NCBI GenBank assembly: GCA_947474855.1
Contig: CANJKV010000007.1
Span: 1 to 64,000, forward strand
Reading direction: 5' to 3'
Source: Aurantimonadaceae bacterium
GTDB lineage: Bacteria; Pseudomonadota; Alphaproteobacteria; Rhizobiales; Rhizobiaceae
DNA: 64,000 nucleotides
Within the stretch, counting starts at the first letter, position 1. The number at the start of each line of letters is the position of its first letter. The notes under the pieces were generated by a model. The model had not been told where the DNA came from. It searched no databases and saw only the letters and a list, made by a program, of their open reading frames with translations. Position numbers and translations under genes: made by a program. Below, piece after piece: positions 40,906-49,560 of the stretch.

Positions 40906-41897
40906 CGCCGCCCGTGATCGAGGCGCGCGGCCTCACCGTCTCCTTCACCCTTCCGGGCGGGTTCCTGACGCGCCGGCCGCCACCGACGGTTCAGGCCGTC
41001 AGCGCCGTCGACCTGTCGGTCGCAAAGGGCGAGACGCTTGCGCTCGTCGGCGAGAGCGGCTGCGGCAAGTCCACGCTCGGCCGGGCGCTGATCCGCACGC
41101 AGTCGATTTCGAACGGGCGAGTCCTCTTCAAAGGTCGTGACATCACGGACCTCAAAGGCGAGGCGCTGCGCGCCGCGCGCTCGAGCTTCCAGATGATCTT
41201 TCAGGATCCCTACGCCTCCTTGAACCCGAAGATGCGCGTCTTCGATACGCTGGCCGAGCCGCTTCGGGTCCACGGCGGCGGCTCGCGGGCTGAGATCCGC
41301 GAGCGCGTCGACGAAATTCTAGACGCTGTCGGGCTCGACCGTTCCTTCGGCGCGCGCTATCCGCACGAGTTCTCCGGCGGGCAGCGCCAGCGCGTCGCCA
41401 TCGCCCGGGCGGTGGTCCTGAAGCCGGACTTCATCGTCGCGGACGAGCCGCTCTCCGCGCTCGACGTGTCGCTCCAGCTCCAGGTGCTGAAGCTCTTTGA
41501 CGCTTTGCGGCGGCGCTTCAGCCTCACCTACCTCTTCGTCAGCCACGACCTCGCCCGGGTGTTCGGCTTCGCCGACCGCGTGGCAGTCATGTATCTCGGC
41601 AAGATCGTCGAGATCGGTCCGGCCACCTCACTCGTCGCCCGGCCGGCTCATCCCTACACACAGGCCCTGATCGCCGCCGCCCCCTCGCCCGACCCGGTGC
41701 TCGAGGCGAGCCGCGAGGTGCCGCGCCTGTCCGGCGAGATCCCGAGCCCGCTCGATCCGCCGGGGGGCTGCCGCTTTCATACCCGCTGCCCCTTCGTCAT
41801 GCCGGTCTGCCGCAGCGTTGAGCCCCCGATGCTGCCCGCCGGCCCCGACCATCGGGCTGCTTGCCACCTTCTCGGTTCCGGTACCGGCCCCGCCTGA
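40902..41897 (+). CDS. ABC transporter ATP-binding protein (DppF-like)
   Basis: GESGCGKSTLGRALI, FSGGQRQRVAIARA, ADEPLSALDVS; GTG start overlapping previous stop. Confidence 0.92.
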   Translation: MTPPVIEARGLTVSFTLPGGFLTRRPPPTVQAVSAVDLSVAKGETLALVGESGCGKSTLGRALIRTQSISNGRVLFKGRDITDLKGEALRAARSSFQMIFQDPYASLNPKMRVFDTLAEPLRVHGGGSRAEIRERVDEILDAVGLDRSFGARYPHEFSGGQRQRVAIARAVVLKPDFIVADEPLSALDVSLQLQVLKLFDALRRRFSLTYLFVSHDLARVFGFADRVAVMYLGKIVEIGPATSLVARPAHPYTQALIAAAPSPDPVLEASREVPRLSGEIPSPLDPPGGCRFHTRCPFVMPVCRSVEPPMLPAGPDHRAACHLLGSGTGPA

Positions 41898-41956
41898 CTG
41901 CCGACCAACTGCCGACGCCATCCACCCGCCAATTCCTATCTTCCGGAGCAATCAAC

Positions 41957-43135
41957 GTGTCAGTAATCGCCGCAACAGCCAATGATTTCCCGCCCCATGC
42001 CGCCGAGATCGCGACGGCGATGGAGTCCGCGCTGAACTATCCGGCCCTCGCCGCCGAGGTAGATCGCACTGTCGCGCAGGCGCTTGCCAGTGCGGCGGTG
42101 TCGGGCGCGCGGCGCATCTTCCTGGCCGGCTCCGGCGACAGCTACTTCGCCGCCCTGTCGGCCGCCCCAGCGCTAGCGCGCTGGACGGGGCTGCCCGTTC
42201 AGGCCACCACAGCCATGGACCTCGCCCGATACCAGATTCCGGTGATGGGCGAAGGCGACCTCGTCGTCAGCATCTCGAACTCCGGTTCGTCGAGCCGCGC
42301 GCGTGAATGCGTGGCGCTGGCCAAGAGCAAGGGCCTCGCAACCCTGGGCGTCACGGGCACGCTGGAAGGCCAGCTCGCCCGCACCGCCGACGCCGTGATC
42401 CACCGCCCGGTCGGTGAGATCTCCGGGATCCCGGAGCGCTACGGGCGCTGCTACCTGAACTTTGCCGAATACGTCGCTGTCCTTCAGGCGCTCTACGTTT
42501 TCGGGATCGAGTTGGGCAAACGTGGCGGCACCCTCGACGCAGCGGCGGCCGTGCGCCTGCGCGCCGATCTCGAAGCTTCCGTCGCCATGCTCCCGGAGGC
42601 TGCCGCAACCATCGACGCGACCGCGCGAACCGTGGCGCGGTCCGTCCACGGCATCGACACGATCTTCGCCATCGGCGTCGGTCCAAGCCGTGGCACGGCG
42701 GCATATTCTGCCGCCAAGTTCCACGAGCAGATGCCGATCAACGGCGTCCACCAGGACCTCGAGGAGTGGGCGCACCTCGAATACTTCCTGACCTACTTCA
42801 ACTGGCGCGAGCGCTCCGTCGCCCTAGTCATCGCTCCGCCGGGCAACAGCGCCGACCGGGCGCGCGAGATCGTCGAGGGCATGGCGGGCGCGGGCGGGCG
42901 GGCGCTCCTCGTCGCCCCGGCTTCAGCAGCGGTTGAGGGCACATTCGCCCATTTCGAAATGCCGGAGATGCTGGACGACTTCCTGTCGCCGATGGTCTAC
43001 CACCTGCCGGCCCAGCTACTGGTCCTCTACATGGCCCATCTCGCCGGCATCGAGCGCGTGCCTATGCGCCGAACGGACGGCTTCCGGCTGATCGCCGGGA
43101 GTGCCATCCGCGAAGACGTTGCGACCCTGAGTTGA
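41957..43135 (+). CDS. SIS domain protein (second sugar isomerase/deglycase-like)
   Basis: GARRIFLAGSGDSYFAALSAAPALARW...DLVVSISNSGSSSRARECVALAKSKG...NGVHQDLEEWAHLEYF; proposed GTG start 41957 with ggag RBS. Confidence 0.85.
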   Translation: MSVIAATANDFPPHAAEIATAMESALNYPALAAEVDRTVAQALASAAVSGARRIFLAGSGDSYFAALSAAPALARWTGLPVQATTAMDLARYQIPVMGEGDLVVSISNSGSSSRARECVALAKSKGLATLGVTGTLEGQLARTADAVIHRPVGEISGIPERYGRCYLNFAEYVAVLQALYVFGIELGKRGGTLDAAAAVRLRADLEASVAMLPEAAATIDATARTVARSVHGIDTIFAIGVGPSRGTAAYSAAKFHEQMPINGVHQDLEEWAHLEYFLTYFNWRERSVALVIAPPGNSADRAREIVEGMAGAGGRALLVAPASAAVEGTFAHFEMPEMLDDFLSPMVYHLPAQLLVLYMAHLAGIERVPMRRTDGFRLIAGSAIREDVATLS

Positions 43136-44091
43136 CTACGATGGCTCGGCCCGACCTCCTCATCCTCGGCCAAATCACGGTCGACCACGTGGTGCCGGCT
43201 GTGCCGGCACCCTGGGCCGAGCGGGTCGGCGGCAATGCGCTCTATGCGGCGGCAGGGGCCCGGCTCTGGCTGGATCCAGCTCTTATCGGCCTCGTCTTCC
43301 GCAAAGGCCCCGACTTTCCAATCAACGTTCAGCGGGTGCTCGCGGAGGCCGGCATCGTTCACGTCCGGCGGATCGACGTGGACCTGCCGCATCTCACCGA
43401 ATGGATCGTCTACGACGCGGGCGGCTCGCGCCGCTGCCTGCCCAAGAACGAGCCATTGCGCCACATCGGCGCCGAAGGCGAGGCCGGCGATGTCGAGGTC
43501 TATCTTGATTACCTCCTCACCTTCACGCCCGAAGCGCGGGACCTGCCGGAGGACTGGCTGCCGGCGAAAGCCGTCCACCTTGCCCCACAGGCGCGCAGCC
43601 GCCATCCCGACAGCCTGCGCCACCTGGCGGGCCGCGCAGGCTTCGTGTCGGTCGACCCCTCCCCCTTTCTCGCCAAACACTACGACGCCGCCGGGCTGGC
43701 GCGCGTCCTCGCCGGCGCCGACGCGATCCTGCCGAGCGAGCTCGAGGCGGGGCACCTGGCCGGCGAGGACTGGCCGCGCGCCGCGCGCGAGCTGACCCAG
43801 GGCGGCTTCCGCGAGGCGGTGATCAAACGCGGCGGGCGCGAGGTGGTGCTATCGGCGGAGGGCGCCGTCGAGCTTGTGCCCGTCCCTTCCGTTCAGGTCG
43901 TCGACCCGACCGGTGCGGGCGACAGCTTCGGCGGCGCTTACGCTGCCTGCCGTATGCTCGGCCATCCGCCGGCCGAAGCCGCGCGCCGCGCCATTGTGTC
44001 CGCCGGCATGGTTGTCGGCTGCGAAGGGGCGGAGGCGGCGCTTGCCCTCGATCCCGCCGAGGCAGCGCGCCGCCTCGCGGCCTTCTGTTGA
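43132..44091 (+). CDS. PfkB family carbohydrate kinase (second)
   Basis: LLILGQITVDHVVPA...GGNALYAAAGARLW...VVDPTGAGDSFGGAYAA; TTG 43132 or ATG 43141 start. Confidence 0.88.
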   Translation: MTTMARPDLLILGQITVDHVVPAVPAPWAERVGGNALYAAAGARLWLDPALIGLVFRKGPDFPINVQRVLAEAGIVHVRRIDVDLPHLTEWIVYDAGGSRRCLPKNEPLRHIGAEGEAGDVEVYLDYLLTFTPEARDLPEDWLPAKAVHLAPQARSRHPDSLRHLAGRAGFVSVDPSPFLAKHYDAAGLARVLAGADAILPSELEAGHLAGEDWPRAARELTQGGFREAVIKRGGREVVLSAEGAVELVPVPSVQVVDPTGAGDSFGGAYAACRMLGHPPAEAARRAIVSAGMVVGCEGAEAALALDPAEAARRLAAFC

Positions 44092-44098
44092 GAAAGGC

Positions 44099-45316
44099 TC
44101 AGCGATGCGCCGCCTCGAGCCGGTCCCAGGACTCCAGGAGCTGCTCGGCCGCTTCGGCGGGTTCGATGCGCCGCTCGCGCAGGAGCGCGCCGCGTACCAG
44201 CGCGTCGGCACCGCGCGTCCAGGCCAGCATGTGGGGCCGTCGGCTCGGTGGCGAGACGACAGCGCGGCCGCGAGACGCTGCGAGGCGCGCGACCGCGATC
44301 TCCGCCTCGTCCGGCCGGAAATGGCGGGCGATGGTGCGTCGGACCTCCGGGGCCTGGAGAAGCGCGCTCCGCGGTACAGCGAAGAGCCGCTCCTCCAGCC
44401 AACGTCGGTGAACGACCACCCCGCCGAGATGGCCGGCGAGCTGCAAGGCCGCGGCGCGGCGCGCGCCGCCGATCCCGCGGCGCAGGCAGACGAGCGCGTG
44501 GCCGGGCATCAGCGGCGTGCCGACGCGGCCCGGCAGGCGCGCGGACGGCCGGCTTACCGGCAGCCCGGCGATCTCCGCCGCGTCCGCTGCGAGATAGTCG
44601 ACGGTGAAGGTAGCGAGGTGCCGGCCCCTGGCCCAGCGCTCCAGCGCTGGCCAATCACCAGCATCATCGAGGCTCTCGAAAGGTGTCAGTTCCTCGCGCA
44701 CGAGCGCCGCGAAGAAGCCGAGCGCCCCAGCGAGCGCGCTCTCCGCCGCCGGGTCGGCAAGGTCGGTCACGCCCTCACTCGCCAAGTGCGCGAGGAGCGA
44801 CCAGACGAGGCCGGTCTGCGTGGCATGCCAGCGCGGCACGAAGGGGTGCTCGGCCGCGCCATCGCGCCGGGCACGCCGGCAGGCGTCGAGGAGCGCCTCC
44901 CAGCTTTCTGGCTCCGCGCCGTGCCCCGGCCGCAGGAAGAGCGCGAAGGGGCCGCCATTGTAGTAGGTCGTCCCGAGGAGCCGCCCGGCTTCGTCGCGCG
45001 CGCCCTCGACCAGGGCCGCGTCCGTGCCGGCGAGCGCTTCGGCGACCCGCGGCTGCGCCGCGTCGAGCGGCTCGATCAGCCCTTCCGCCGCCCAGAGCGC
45101 AGCCTCAGCGCGCTGAGCGTAGAAGACATCGGGACCCTCCCCGCGCGCCAACTGGGCGCCCACCGTCACCTCGTAGTGGCCGGCCACGCAATCGGCCCGA
45201 ACCTCGATCCCTGTTTCGGCCGAGAAGCGCCGGACGTTGTCGCGGACGATATCGCCGCAAACATCCCAAAACGCGAAGCGGATCGGCCCGCTCAGTCCAG
45301 AAGGAACGTCGTCCAT
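44099..45316 (-). CDS. family 1 extracellular solute-binding-like protein without apparent signal peptide
   Basis: MDDVPSGLSGPIRFAFWDVCGDIVRDNVRRFSAETGIEVRADCVAGHYEVTVGAQLARGEGPDVFYAQRAEAALWAAEGLIEPLD...; start ATG at 45316 (cat at 45314-45316), SD-like aggag upstream. Confidence 0.7.
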   Translation of the reverse strand: MDDVPSGLSGPIRFAFWDVCGDIVRDNVRRFSAETGIEVRADCVAGHYEVTVGAQLARGEGPDVFYAQRAEAALWAAEGLIEPLDAAQPRVAEALAGTDAALVEGARDEAGRLLGTTYYNGGPFALFLRPGHGAEPESWEALLDACRRARRDGAAEHPFVPRWHATQTGLVWSLLAHLASEGVTDLADPAAESALAGALGFFAALVREELTPFESLDDAGDWPALERWARGRHLATFTVDYLAADAAEIAGLPVSRPSARLPGRVGTPLMPGHALVCLRRGIGGARRAAALQLAGHLGGVVVHRRWLEERLFAVPRSALLQAPEVRRTIARHFRPDEAEIAVARLAASRGRAVVSPPSRRPHMLAWTRGADALVRGALLRERRIEPAEAAEQLLESWDRLEAAHR

Positions 45317-46811
45317 GCCTGATCTCCTGGTCCGCAACGGGCGTATCCTCGCTGGCGCCACGAGCGAGGAACTGATCGCCGCCGACATCCGCATCCTGGA
45401 CGGCGTGATCGCTGAGGTCGGGCTCGATCTCGCGCCGGACGGCGCGCAGGAACTCGATGTCGCCGGGCATATCGTGATTCCCGGTCTCGTCAACGCCCAT
45501 CTCCATTCGCCGGGCAACCTGATGCGGGGCACGCTCGACGGCTTGCCGCTCGAAGTCTTCATGCTCTACGAGGTGCCACAGGCGGAAGGCGGCGAGGAGG
45601 ACCCCGCCCGCGTGCGCCTGCGTACCCTGCTCGGCGCGGCCGAGATGCTGAAGCTCGGCATCACCAGCGTTGCCGACGACGCCTTCTTCGTGCCGCTGGC
45701 CTCGACAGCGGCGATCGATGCGATCTGCGGCGCCTATGCCGAGATCGGCATGCGGGCCACGGTCGGCCTAGATCAGCCGATCGTCGTCGAATACGAGAAA
45801 TATCCCTTCCTCGCCGACCTTTTGCCCCCGGCGCTAAAGGCGCGCATGGATGCGCTGCCGCGGGAAACGGCCGAAGGCATGCTCGTCCATTACGATCACC
45901 TGATCCGCCACTGGCACGGCGCGGCCGAGGGGCGGATCGCGGCGGCCGTTTCCTGCTCGGCCCCGCAGCGCGCGACGCCCGACTACCTCGCGGCCCTCTC
46001 CGAACTGTCGAAGAAGCACGACCTCCCCTTCTTCTGCCACATCCTCGAGACCAAGCTGCAGCGCGTGCTCGGCGATGAGAAGTACGGTCGTTCGCTCGTG
46101 CGCTACGCCGACGATCTCGGCATCCTCAACGAGCGCATGCAGGTGATCCACGCGATCTGGGTGGACGAAGAGGACATCGCCATCCTCGGCCGCGCGGGCG
46201 TCACGGTCGCGCACAACCCCGTCTGCAACATGCGCCTCGGCAGCGGCGTCATGCCATTCCGGGCGCTCCGGAGTGCGGGTGTGCCGCTGTGCCTGGGCAC
46301 CGACGAGGCGGTCAGCGACGACAGCCACAATCTCTGGGGCGCGATCAAAGCGGCGGGGACCGTGCACGCCCTCGCTGAGCCCGACTTCGAGCACTGGCCA
46401 AAGGCCGAAGAGATCCTCGCGGCGGTCTGGGAGGGCGGCAACCGTGTCCTGCGACGCCCCGTACCGCTCGGCCGCATCGCCCCCGGCCACGCAGGTGACC
46501 TGGCCATCCTGAACGCCGACGCCCCCGCCTACCGCCCGCTCCACGACGTGCGGCGCCAGCTGGTCCTTTGTGAGAGCGGATCGTCAGTGCGTCACACGGT
46601 GGTTGGAGGCCGCGTCGTGGTGCGCGACGGCGCCCTCCAAACGATTGACGAGGCGGCGATGCTGGCCGAGCTGCGCGCACTCGAGCCGCGCCTGCGTGCC
46701 GAAGCCGCCGAGCTGCGACAGAGCGCAGCAAGCGTCGAGCCCTATTATCGCGAGATGGTGCGCCTCGCCGCCGCCCGCGACGTCGGCTTCACCCGGTGGG
46801 TCGGGCGATGA
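45315..46811 (+). CDS. amidohydrolase family protein (deaminase/chlorohydrolase-like)
   Basis: IVIPGLVNAHLHSPGNLMRGTLDGLPLEVFMLY, LPFFCHILETKLQ, VTVAHNPVCNMRLGSGVMPFRAL, CLGTDEAVSDDSHNLW; ATG 45315 with aagga RBS. Confidence 0.87.
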   Translation: MPDLLVRNGRILAGATSEELIAADIRILDGVIAEVGLDLAPDGAQELDVAGHIVIPGLVNAHLHSPGNLMRGTLDGLPLEVFMLYEVPQAEGGEEDPARVRLRTLLGAAEMLKLGITSVADDAFFVPLASTAAIDAICGAYAEIGMRATVGLDQPIVVEYEKYPFLADLLPPALKARMDALPRETAEGMLVHYDHLIRHWHGAAEGRIAAAVSCSAPQRATPDYLAALSELSKKHDLPFFCHILETKLQRVLGDEKYGRSLVRYADDLGILNERMQVIHAIWVDEEDIAILGRAGVTVAHNPVCNMRLGSGVMPFRALRSAGVPLCLGTDEAVSDDSHNLWGAIKAAGTVHALAEPDFEHWPKAEEILAAVWEGGNRVLRRPVPLGRIAPGHAGDLAILNADAPAYRPLHDVRRQLVLCESGSSVRHTVVGGRVVVRDGALQTIDEAAMLAELRALEPRLRAEAAELRQSAASVEPYYREMVRLAAARDVGFTRWVGR

Positions 46812-47722
46812 GCTGGTCTCCTCCGGTCGACGGGCGCGACTTCGTCGGCTATGGCGAGCATCCGCCCCGGGTCGCCTGGCCGAGCGGCGCGCGCGTCGCG
46901 GTCTCTCTTGTCCTCAACATCGAGGAAGGCGCCGAGCGGGCCCTCTCGTCCGGAGACGAGTGCAACGAGGCGCGCTACGAGGTCGAGGAGGAGCTCGTCG
47001 GAGCGCGCGACTTCTGCATGGAGAGCCATTTCGAATATGGCAGCCGTGCCGGCTACTGGCGCGTCATGCGCGTCCTCGCCGAGTTCGGCGCCATCTCGAC
47101 GCTGAATCTGTGCGCTCGCGCGCTCGTGCGTACACCCTGGCTAGGCCGCCACGCGGTGGAGCATGGCCACGAGATTATGTGCCACGGCTGGCGCTGGGAC
47201 CATCACCACGCGCTCGACGAAGCCGAGGAGCGCGAGACAATTCGCGTTTGCGTTGAGACGATCAAGCGTATCGCCGGGTCGCGTCCGCGCGGCTGGCACG
47301 TCAAGAGCCACCCCTCGCAGAACACGCGCCGCCTCCTGATGGAGGAGGGAGGCTTCCTCTACGATTCCAATGCCTACAACGACGATCTGCCGGTGACGAT
47401 TCGCGGGGGTGCGGCTCCATACGTCGTCCTACCCTACGCCTTCGATACCAATGACATGAACTTCTTCGGCAGCCGTCGCTTCGTCCATGGGTCAGACTTC
47501 GCCCGCTACTGCTGCGATGCCTTCGATTGGCTCGATGAGGAAGGCAGCGTGGTGCCGAAGATGATGACCGTGGGCTTGCACACCCGCATCATCGGCCGCC
47601 CCGGACGCATCGCCGGCCTCCGCGCCTTCCTTGCCCACGTCACCGCCCGTGGAGCCTGGATCGCTCGGCGCGACGCGATCGCCGACGCCTGGCTCGCCGC
47701 CGTCCCCGACCCGCACTCCTGA
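46808..47722 (+). CDS. polysaccharide deacetylase family protein (PuuE/allantoinase-like)
   Basis: VSLVLNIEEGAERALSSGDE...EFGAISTLNLCARAL..EIMCHGWRWDHHHALDEAEERETIR...GWHVKSHPSQNTRRLL; ATG 46808 overlaps previous stop. Confidence 0.88.
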   Translation: MSWSPPVDGRDFVGYGEHPPRVAWPSGARVAVSLVLNIEEGAERALSSGDECNEARYEVEEELVGARDFCMESHFEYGSRAGYWRVMRVLAEFGAISTLNLCARALVRTPWLGRHAVEHGHEIMCHGWRWDHHHALDEAEERETIRVCVETIKRIAGSRPRGWHVKSHPSQNTRRLLMEEGGFLYDSNAYNDDLPVTIRGGAAPYVVLPYAFDTNDMNFFGSRRFVHGSDFARYCCDAFDWLDEEGSVVPKMMTVGLHTRIIGRPGRIAGLRAFLAHVTARGAWIARRDAIADAWLAAVPDPHS

Positions 47723-47741
47723 TTCGATCGGACCTGCCGCG

Positions 47742-48497
47742 ATGCGCATCCACATCATCAATCCCAACACGACAGCGGCCTTTACCGCAGCCGACCGAGC
47801 AGCCGGCGAAGCTGTCGCCGCATCTGGTACGCGCGTCACGGCCAGCGAGCCAGCCGAGGGTACGCCCTCGATCGAGAGCCATTTCGAGGAGGCCGTCGCA
47901 ACGCTCGGCGTTATTGAGGAGATCCGCCGCCATGAGGCGGAAGGAGCCGACGCCTTCGTGATCGCCTGCTTCGGCGACACCGGCCTTGCGAGCGCCCGCG
48001 AGGTGGCGCGGGTGCCGGTCGTCGGCATGACTGAGGCCGCGCTCTTTGCCGCCAGCCTCGTTGCCGACACCTTCTCGATCGTCACCCTGCCCAGGCGCAC
48101 TCGCATCCACGCCCACCGCGTGGTTGCCTCGCTCGGACTCGGCCTTGCCGGCCGCTGCCTGCCCATCCGCGCCGTCGACGTGCCTGTCCTCTACGATGAG
48201 AGCGAGGAAGACGTGGTGACGAAGGCAATCCTAGCGGAAGGGCGCGCCGCGGTCGAAACGGAAGGCGCCGAGGCGATTGTTCTGGGCTGCGCGGGTATCG
48301 GCCATCTTGCCGCGCCGATTTCGGCTGCGCTCGGCGTGCCGGTGATCGACGGAGTCTCGGCCGGCGTCGGCATGGCCGAGATGCTGGTGCGCTGCGGCCT
48401 CAAGACATCGAAGATCGCGAGTTACGCGTCGCCGCCTGCGAAATCCCTATCGCCGCGCTACGCCACGCTTCTCGCCTCCCCCGTCTCCCCCGCCTGA
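47742..48497 (+). CDS. aspartate/glutamate racemase family protein (hydantoin racemase-like)
   Basis: MRIHIINPNTTAAFTAADRAAGE...DAFVIACFGDTGLASAREVARVPVVGMTEAAL...AIVLGCAGIGHLA. Confidence 0.9.
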   Translation: MRIHIINPNTTAAFTAADRAAGEAVAASGTRVTASEPAEGTPSIESHFEEAVATLGVIEEIRRHEAEGADAFVIACFGDTGLASAREVARVPVVGMTEAALFAASLVADTFSIVTLPRRTRIHAHRVVASLGLGLAGRCLPIRAVDVPVLYDESEEDVVTKAILAEGRAAVETEGAEAIVLGCAGIGHLAAPISAALGVPVIDGVSAGVGMAEMLVRCGLKTSKIASYASPPAKSLSPRYATLLASPVSPA

Positions 48498-48511
48498 TCC
48501 GGACCTCCGCC

Positions 48512-49393
48512 ATGCTCCCGAGCCAGACCCGCTATCGCTTCTCCCCCATCACCCGCCGGCCGGACTTCTGCTGGCCGGGCGGCCGGCGCCTCGCCCTCTA
48601 CGTCTCGCTCGGCATCGAGGAATACGTCTTCGGCGAAGGCATGACCGAGGACCTTTTTCCAGGTGCGCCCAAACCCGACGACGTCAACACCTCCTGGCGC
48701 GACTACGGCAATCGGGTAGGCGGCTTCCGACTGATCCAGCGCTTCCGCGACCTCGGAATTCCATCGACGATTCTCCTCAACACCGCAGTCTACGACCATG
48801 CGCCCGACCTCATGGACTTCGCCCGCGAGGCCGGATGCGAGATCGTTGGCCACGGCCTTACCAATTCGGACACGCTCGTCGGGCGTGCGCCGGATGACGA
48901 GGCCGCCTATGTCAAAGCCGTTGCCGACCGTATCGAGTCAAAGGAGGGCTACCGGCCGGGCGGCTGGTCCAGCCCCTGGCTCGCCCACACCGACTCGACG
49001 CTCGACCTTCTGAAGGAGGCCGGCTACCGCTACCTCATGGACCTCCGCCTCGACGATCAGCCCGTTTGGCTTTCGACGCGCGCCGGCCCGCTGCTATCGA
49101 TCCCCTACGCACTGGAGCTGAACGACTCCTCGACCATCATCGGACGGCAGGCGAGCGCGACGGACTTCGAGCGGATGATCATCGACGAGTTCGACGAGAT
49201 GCTAGAGGCTTCAAATACCCAGCCCCTCGTTATGTCGATCGTCGTTCACTCCTTCATCTCCGGCCAGCCCTTCCGCCTGCGCGCCCTCACCCGCGCTCTC
49301 CGACATATTGCGGCGCGGCGCGACGAAGTTTGGATCACTCAGCCCCGTGAGATCGCCGCCTTCATCGAGGCGGATCCGTCACTTGCGGCCTGA
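48512..49393 (+). CDS. polysaccharide deacetylase family protein (second PuuE-like)
   Basis: FCWPGGRRLALYVSLGIEEYVF...WRDYGNRVGGFRLIQRFRDLGIPSTILLNTAVYDHAPDLMDFAREAGCEIVGHGLTNSD. Confidence 0.88.
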   Translation: MLPSQTRYRFSPITRRPDFCWPGGRRLALYVSLGIEEYVFGEGMTEDLFPGAPKPDDVNTSWRDYGNRVGGFRLIQRFRDLGIPSTILLNTAVYDHAPDLMDFAREAGCEIVGHGLTNSDTLVGRAPDDEAAYVKAVADRIESKEGYRPGGWSSPWLAHTDSTLDLLKEAGYRYLMDLRLDDQPVWLSTRAGPLLSIPYALELNDSSTIIGRQASATDFERMIIDEFDEMLEASNTQPLVMSIVVHSFISGQPFRLRALTRALRHIAARRDEVWITQPREIAAFIEADPSLAA

Positions 49394-49518
49394 AGCAGAA
49401 GACAAGTCCAATCCCTAGTACAAGCCCGAACCTACAATTAAAAGTTGTGCCAAGGATTTAGCGTCAGGACCCGTTGAATCCCGCGGTCCGATCTGATGCA
49501 GACTCCCTTCGGGAACTG

Positions 49519-49560
49519 AATACGAGCGACCTGTTTTTGCTGACGGACGAGCAGATGGAG
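49519..49560 (+). mobile_element. remnant of the N-terminus of an IS5-family transposase
   Basis: + frame NTSDLFLLTDEQMER, typical of IS5-type transposase starts (MSDLFWLTDEQM); ATG apparently decayed to ACG; homology lost after 49560. Confidence 0.5.
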
